Source of the DNA: Rossellomorea aquimaris
Lineage (GTDB): Bacteria > Bacillota > Bacilli > Bacillales > Bacillaceae_B
Length of the DNA stretch: 64,000 nucleotides
Reading direction: 5' to 3'
Assembly: GCF_000935355.1 (NCBI RefSeq)
Contig: NZ_JXZC01000002.1
Location: 1-64,000 of the forward strand
The notes beneath the pieces were generated by a model. That model made no database searches. It saw only the letters and a list, made by a program, of their open reading frames with translations, and was not told the DNA's origin. Numbering within the stretch: position 1 is the first letter of the stretch; each line of letters starts with the position of its first letter. Shown here in pieces: positions 59,825-64,000 of this stretch. The position numbers were made by a program, and so were the translations under genes.

Positions 59825-60994
59825 TTAACTATGATTCTCAACGAACCTCTTCATCCGTTTCACGGCTTCCTGCAGCTGCTCCATACTTGACGCATAAGAA
59901 CAGCGGATATATCCTTCTCCACCTTTACCGAATACATTGCCGGGTACAACTGCAACTTTTTCTTCCATAAGGAGCTTTTCTGCAAATTCCTCTGAAGACA
60001 ACCCTGTTTTCTTAATGGATGGAAAGGCATAGAATGCTCCTCCCGGGGTATGGCATGTTAAGCCCAGTTCATTTAAGGAGTCTACAAAATAGTGACGTCG
60101 ATGACGATAGCTTCGCTTCATTTCCATCACATCATCCATCCCTTTATCCAGTGCCTCGACAGCAGCATGTTGGGCAGGGGTAGAAGCGCACATCATGGCG
60201 TATTGATGAATTTTGAGTAATGAGGAAGCGATCTCTTCAGGTGCACAAATAAACCCCAGCCTCCAGCCCGTCATGGCAAACCCTTTTGAAAACCCATTGA
60301 TCACAATGGTACGTTTTCTCATGTCCTTTAAAGATGCAATTGATACGTGGTGGTGATCATAGGCCAGCTCAGAGTAGATTTCATCTGAAAGGACCACCAG
60401 ATCATGCTTCCGAATCACCCCTGCCAATTCTTCCAGGTTCTCCCTTTCAAGGACCGTCCCTGTCGGATTATTGGGCGAACAAAGCAAGACGGCTTTCGTC
60501 CGTGGAGTGATGGCTGCTTCAAGTTCTTCGGCTGTGACTTTGAAGTCATTTTCCGGCTTGGTTTCAACCGTTACAGGTACTCCCCCTGCCAATTGAACAA
60601 GTGGTACGTAGGAAACGAAGCTTGGCTCCACTACAATCACTTCATCTCCCTGATCAATGATTGCCCGCATACTGATATCAAGGGCTTGAGAGGCACCTAC
60701 AGTCACAATGATTTCATTTTTCGCGTCATAGTCGACGGAGTATCCTTCTTTCATATACAAGCCAATCTTTTCCCGGAGTTCAAGTAGGCCTGCGTTCGCC
60801 GTATAAGAGGTGTAGCCTTGCTCCAAGGACAGAATCGCAGCTTCCCGAACCGTCCAGGAGGTAATGAAATCCGGTTCCCCAACCCCGAGCGATATGACAC
60901 CTTCCATATTTGCAGCCAAATCGAAGAATTTCCGGATGCCGGAAGGCTTTAAGTTTTTCACTGATTGAGATATGTAAGAGGTCTTTGTTGTCAT
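59825..60994 (-). CDS. yugH: class I PLP aminotransferase
   Basis: A 389-residue fold-type I aminotransferase: ISLGVGEPDF at the start, GASQALDISMRA, SPNNPTGTVL, LSDEIYSEL, PLP lysine in INGFSKGFAMTGWRLGF, and the carboxylate-binding Arg in YIRCSYA. It is the YugH/PatA-type enzyme, probably acting on aromatic or branched amino acids. Its ATG overlaps the stop of the Lrp-type regulator by four bases, as in the B. subtilis yugG-yugH pair. Confidence 0.92.
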   Translation of the reverse strand: MTTKTSYISQSVKNLKPSGIRKFFDLAANMEGVISLGVGEPDFITSWTVREAAILSLEQGYTSYTANAGLLELREKIGLYMKEGYSVDYDAKNEIIVTVGASQALDISMRAIIDQGDEVIVVEPSFVSYVPLVQLAGGVPVTVETKPENDFKVTAEELEAAITPRTKAVLLCSPNNPTGTVLERENLEELAGVIRKHDLVVLSDEIYSELAYDHHHVSIASLKDMRKRTIVINGFSKGFAMTGWRLGFICAPEEIASSLLKIHQYAMMCASTPAQHAAVEALDKGMDDVMEMKRSYRHRRHYFVDSLNELGLTCHTPGGAFYAFPSIKKTGLSSEEFAEKLLMEEKVAVVPGNVFGKGGEGYIRCSYASSMEQLQEAVKRMKRFVENHS

Positions 60995-61491
60995 GGTGAC
61001 ACCACAATTCGTTTATCTTCACCATGATCACCAAAAATGGTTCCATCATGCTTGTATTTCTTTAATTGAAAGTGAGTTGTTGTAGATAATACAGAATCCA
61101 GAGTGGATAGCTTCTCAGAAACAAAAGTAGCCACTTCGTGCATGGAACGGCCTTCCACCGTCACAGAAAGGTCATACGCCCCCGACATTAGATAGACGCT
61201 TTTCACTTCTTTGTAACGATAAATACGATGAGCCACTTCATCAAATCCTACTCCTCTTTTTGGAGCGACTTTTACATCGATCATCGCCGTTACCCCTTCA
61301 TGGCCTTCTACCTTGGACCAATCCACAACGGAACTGTACCTGACCAGAACATTGTCTTTTTCAAGCTTCTCAATCGCTTCCTCAATTTCATCAGTTGATA
61401 CTTGAAGCATTTTCCCTAAACTCTCGGTGGAAATTCTGGCATCCTTCTGTAAAATCCTTACTAAATCGAGCTCCATTTCTCTCAGTTGCAT
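60991..61491 (-). CDS. yugG: Lrp/AsnC-family regulator
   Basis: A 166-residue regulator with an N-terminal HTH (about 1-60; LVRILQKDARISTESLGKML) and a C-terminal RAM/ACT ligand domain (about 68-145; VTAMIDVKVAPKRGVGFDEV, VYLMSGAYDLSVTVEG). The RAM domain binds amino acids and forms octamers. It is coupled to the aminotransferase gene, which is its probable target together with itself. AGGAGG lies upstream. Confidence 0.9.
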   Translation of the reverse strand: MQLREMELDLVRILQKDARISTESLGKMLQVSTDEIEEAIEKLEKDNVLVRYSSVVDWSKVEGHEGVTAMIDVKVAPKRGVGFDEVAHRIYRYKEVKSVYLMSGAYDLSVTVEGRSMHEVATFVSEKLSTLDSVLSTTTHFQLKKYKHDGTIFGDHGEDKRIVVSP

Positions 61492-61690
61492 TCTTCTTCC
61501 TCCTCATCACCACTAAATGGTTTTATTATATCAGAAGTCACTATTATGAAAAGAGGGATCATCACTTTAAGACTATTTTCCCCATTCCATCTATAATTAC
61601 AATTGAATATGTTACAACTTTCAAATACAGGTGTTAAATGAGTAATTACGGGTAAAATACCTGTAAGCCAGTAGAGGGGAGTGACGAAGT

Positions 61691-62599
61691 ATGCAAGAAC
61701 AAGATTTCGCAAAAGTGGTTCAGGTGAATGGTGCCAATGTCTACTTTGAACATCATCAGCATCCTTCTGCCTCGGAAACCTTCGTCCTTCTTCATGGATT
61801 TCTATCGTCAACCTTTAGCTTTAGAAGGCTTACACCTCTTCTGAAACAAAATTATAATGTCATATCCATCGATCTTCCTCCCTTTGGGAACAGCGAGAAA
61901 AACAATCGATTTATCTACTCTTACGACAACCTGGCCAACACGGTCATCGCCTTGCTGGACCACTTGGATGTTAGGAATATCCATTTAACGGGTCATTCAA
62001 TGGGTGGTCAAATCGCTTTGAACGTGATGAAAAAAGCACCTTCATTAGTCGAAAAAGGTGTTCTCCTATGCAGTTCCGGCTATCTCAAGAAAATGAAGTG
62101 GCCTGTCACGATGCTGAGTCACATTCCCTTTTTCCATCTGTATGTAAAGCTGTGGCTTACTCGATCAGGGGTACGAAATAATCTTGAAAATGTGGTACAT
62201 GATTCAAAAATGATTGATGATGAAATGATGTTTGGGTATTTGAAACCTTTTCTGGAAGATGATATTTTCAAGGCCTTAACAAGGATGATTCGAGATCGTG
62301 AAGGAGATTTATCAGGGAACGACTTGCGTAACATCCAAACACCTTGCCTCCTTGTTTGGGGAGAACATGACAGAGTGGTACCGCTCTCCACCGGACATAA
62401 GCTCAAACAGGATATCCCTAACTCAAGGCTGGTGGTTTTAAAGGAAACCGGTCATCTCGTTCCTGAAGAAAAACCTGAGGAAGTATTGGAACACATTCAT
62501 CAATTTGTATCAGCAAGTACAGCAGAGTTTTCCGACGATACTCAGACACAACCACTATACAAAAAAGGACTTTCCCAAGCGCTCATTTCTGAAACGTAG
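61691..62599 (+). CDS. yugF: alpha/beta hydrolase
   Basis: A 302-residue serine hydrolase. The oxyanion motif is LLHGFLSSTFSFRRL, nucleophile elbow TGHSMGGQIA (Ser about 101), acid in LVWGEHDRVVP and the catalytic His in KETGHLVPEE. A cap region with hydrophobic helices lies at about 135-200. It is similar to YugF of B. subtilis, divergent from yugG; the substrate (ester or lactone) is unknown. The C-terminal 35 residues are an extra tail. Confidence 0.88.
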   Translation: MQEQDFAKVVQVNGANVYFEHHQHPSASETFVLLHGFLSSTFSFRRLTPLLKQNYNVISIDLPPFGNSEKNNRFIYSYDNLANTVIALLDHLDVRNIHLTGHSMGGQIALNVMKKAPSLVEKGVLLCSSGYLKKMKWPVTMLSHIPFFHLYVKLWLTRSGVRNNLENVVHDSKMIDDEMMFGYLKPFLEDDIFKALTRMIRDREGDLSGNDLRNIQTPCLLVWGEHDRVVPLSTGHKLKQDIPNSRLVVLKETGHLVPEEKPEEVLEHIHQFVSASTAEFSDDTQTQPLYKKGLSQALISET

Positions 62600-62742
62600 G
62601 GAGAAGTCCCTTTTTCTATTAGACCGTTAAACCGAACACGAACCTTTGTACTCCGGATCACCTCTGAACAAATCATTTTCATCTTTTACGATTACATCTT
62701 ATGATTATACTGACAAATACATATTGGAAAGGGGAATATCCT

Positions 62743-63906
62743 GTGAGTAAGTTCGAAGAGATCATCAATCGAAAAGGGTCATCCTCCGTCAAGTGGGATC
62801 TGACGAAGACAGTATTTGGAAAAGACGATGTCCTTCCCATGTGGGTGGCAGATATGGATTTCCTTCCTCCACAAGAGGTATTGGACGCCCTGCAGGAACG
62901 GTTGAAGCACGGAATCTTTGGTTATACCTTCGTCGGCGATGAAACGGCGGCAAGCATTAAAGGCTGGCTACAAAAGCGTCACGGCTGGGACATCGAGAAT
63001 ACGTGGCTGCAGTACAGCCCAGGAGTCGTGCCGGCCATTTCAACCATTATTCAAGCCCTCACCATACCCGGTGACAAAGTACTCATTCAGTCCCCCGTCT
63101 ATACACCGTTTTTCAGCCTGGTGGAAGACAATGACCGGGAAATAGTCAATGCTCAATTAGAGTATAAGGACGGCAGCTATTCCATCGACTATCATGCCTT
63201 TGAAGAAGCACTGAAAACAGGTGTAAAGCTATTTTTACTATGCAATCCACACAATCCGAGCGGACGTGTATGGAGGAAAGAAGAGCTTACAAAAATGGCT
63301 GAATTATGCCAGCAGTACAATGTCGTAATTGTCTCGGATGAAATTCATTCAGATCTGGTTTACGACACGCACAAGCATTTCCCATTAGCGTCCCTGAATG
63401 ACTCGTTCCGGGATATGACGATTACATGCATCGCACCAAGTAAAACCTTTAATCTCGCAGGATTGCAGGCTTCAGCCATGATCACCCCCAATCCGGATCT
63501 AAGGGAAAAAATCGCCGCCATTCATAAAAAACAAGGCTTCTTCACTCTCAATACCTTTGGGATTGTTGGAATGGGGGCAGCCTATCGCTTTGGTGAAGAA
63601 TGGCTGAAGGAAATACTTGCGTACCTGCAGGAAAATGTGAGGGTGACGAAGGAATTCATCCGGAAGCATTTACCAGGGCTTCAAGTGGTGGACGCGGAAG
63701 GAACGTACCTGCTCTGGATCGATTGCACAAAGATGGATTTATCAGATGAAGAACTGAAGGAACGTCTATTGAGTAAAGGAAAGCTCGCATTGGAACCCGG
63801 AACGAAATACGGGCCTGGCGGGGAAGGTTTTGTACGTATGAACATTGCCTGTCCACGAACGACGCTGATGGATGGGTTGGAAAGATTGCGAAAAGCGTTA
63901 AGTTAA
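62743..63906 (+). CDS. patB: MalY/PatB-type cystathionine beta-lyase/aminotransferase
   Basis: A 387-residue PLP enzyme. Start GTG eight bases after AAAGGGG. Motifs: MWVADMDFLPPQEVLDAL (MalY/PatB hallmark), YSPGVVPAIS, LCNPHNPSGRVW, VSDEIHSDLVY, PLP lysine in CIAPSKTFNLAGLQ and the C-terminal Arg in FVRMNIACPR. It cleaves C-S bonds of cystathionine or cysteine and may aminotransfer. It reads away from the rest of the yug genes and ends at a strong terminator. Confidence 0.93.
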   Translation: MSKFEEIINRKGSSSVKWDLTKTVFGKDDVLPMWVADMDFLPPQEVLDALQERLKHGIFGYTFVGDETAASIKGWLQKRHGWDIENTWLQYSPGVVPAISTIIQALTIPGDKVLIQSPVYTPFFSLVEDNDREIVNAQLEYKDGSYSIDYHAFEEALKTGVKLFLLCNPHNPSGRVWRKEELTKMAELCQQYNVVIVSDEIHSDLVYDTHKHFPLASLNDSFRDMTITCIAPSKTFNLAGLQASAMITPNPDLREKIAAIHKKQGFFTLNTFGIVGMGAAYRFGEEWLKEILAYLQENVRVTKEFIRKHLPGLQVVDAEGTYLLWIDCTKMDLSDEELKERLLSKGKLALEPGTKYGPGGEGFVRMNIACPRTTLMDGLERLRKALS

Positions 63907-63911
63907 TAGTA

Positions 63912-63950
63912 AAAACGGGAAGAGTTGCCGGCAACTCTTCCCGTTTTTTG
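63912..63950 (+). terminator. terminator of patB
   Basis: Perfect palindrome with 18-base arms centred at 63929/63930, then TTTTTTG. Confidence 0.9.
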
Positions 63951-63972
63951 TTTTTTCAACTTTTCAATTTTG

Positions 63973-63987
63973 TTGTACCTGGTACAA
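63973..63987. promoter_or_regulatory. 15-bp dyad, candidate operator
   Basis: TTGTACC-T-GGTACAA, perfect seven-base arms, close to the right edge of the window. It could be a repressor site for a gene beyond the edge. Confidence 0.4.
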
Positions 63988-64000
63988 TACAAGTCAGTTG

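Overview
The window looks like a chromosomal segment of a low-GC Gram-positive of the Bacillaceae. The signs are AGGAGG-type ribosome binding sites, TTG and GTG starts, T-tailed terminator hairpins, cre, PerR, RocR and NagR-type operators, and a right half that follows the Bacillus subtilis yug region (yugF, G, H, I, J, N, O, pgi, yuzA). The genus is inferred; a Rossellomorea- or Bacillus-like marine/soil species would fit.

Layout. 1-180: tandem promoters and leader of an rRNA operon whose 16S gene lies off the left edge on the minus strand. 281-3495: small membrane protein, GNAT acetyltransferase, DMT exporter and two convergent MgtC-family genes. 3602-7220: fruR-fruK-fruA fructose operon with a cre-containing promoter, followed by an array of eight units at an exact 25-bp spacing. 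7587-12844: lipoteichoic acid synthase, an orphan oligopeptide-type ABC permease pair and a HAD phosphatase. 12937-17830: sucrose operon (antiterminator, IIBC, fructokinase, sucrose-6-phosphate hydrolase) controlled by a RAT/terminator switch. 17964-23173: SIS protein and the GlcNAc genes nagR, nagP and divergent nagA-nagB.

23375-36559 is a 13.1-kb integrative element in the 3' end of a tRNA-Ala(GGC) gene, bounded by a 45-bp duplication. It carries an integrase, an AlpA/Xis-like protein, a phage/plasmid-type primase-helicase, a second tyrosine recombinase and no structural or conjugation genes, so it resembles a satellite or defence island. Its cargo is a two-gene CBASS (CD-NTase with AGS-C sensor plus two-TM SAVED effector) flanked by 58-bp inverted repeats, an AIPR-like abortive-infection protein, a bPH/SHOCT protein, and a nuclease with SNase and Excalibur domains. 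A dense run of hairpins (34183-34543) and a cluster of GGAAC/GTTCC motifs (25732-26019) are unexplained and may be replication, recombination or RNA elements.

36785-49457: GH16-like protein, a paralogue of an element gene, acetyltransferase, K+ channel, yugN, pgi, alcohol and aldehyde dehydrogenases, and the arginine/ornithine catabolism genes rocG/gudB-like, rocD and rocR. The RocR homologue lacks the GAFTGA loop although two RocR-type palindromes remain upstream. 49644-63906: catalase with two PerR boxes, two hairpin-forming GC-rich repeats, aldehyde dehydrogenase plus DUF779, MEDS protein, YugI, an ECF sigma/anti-sigma pair with an autoregulatory promoter, a sodium:neurotransmitter symporter, an XRE regulator, YugG/YugH/YugF and PatB.
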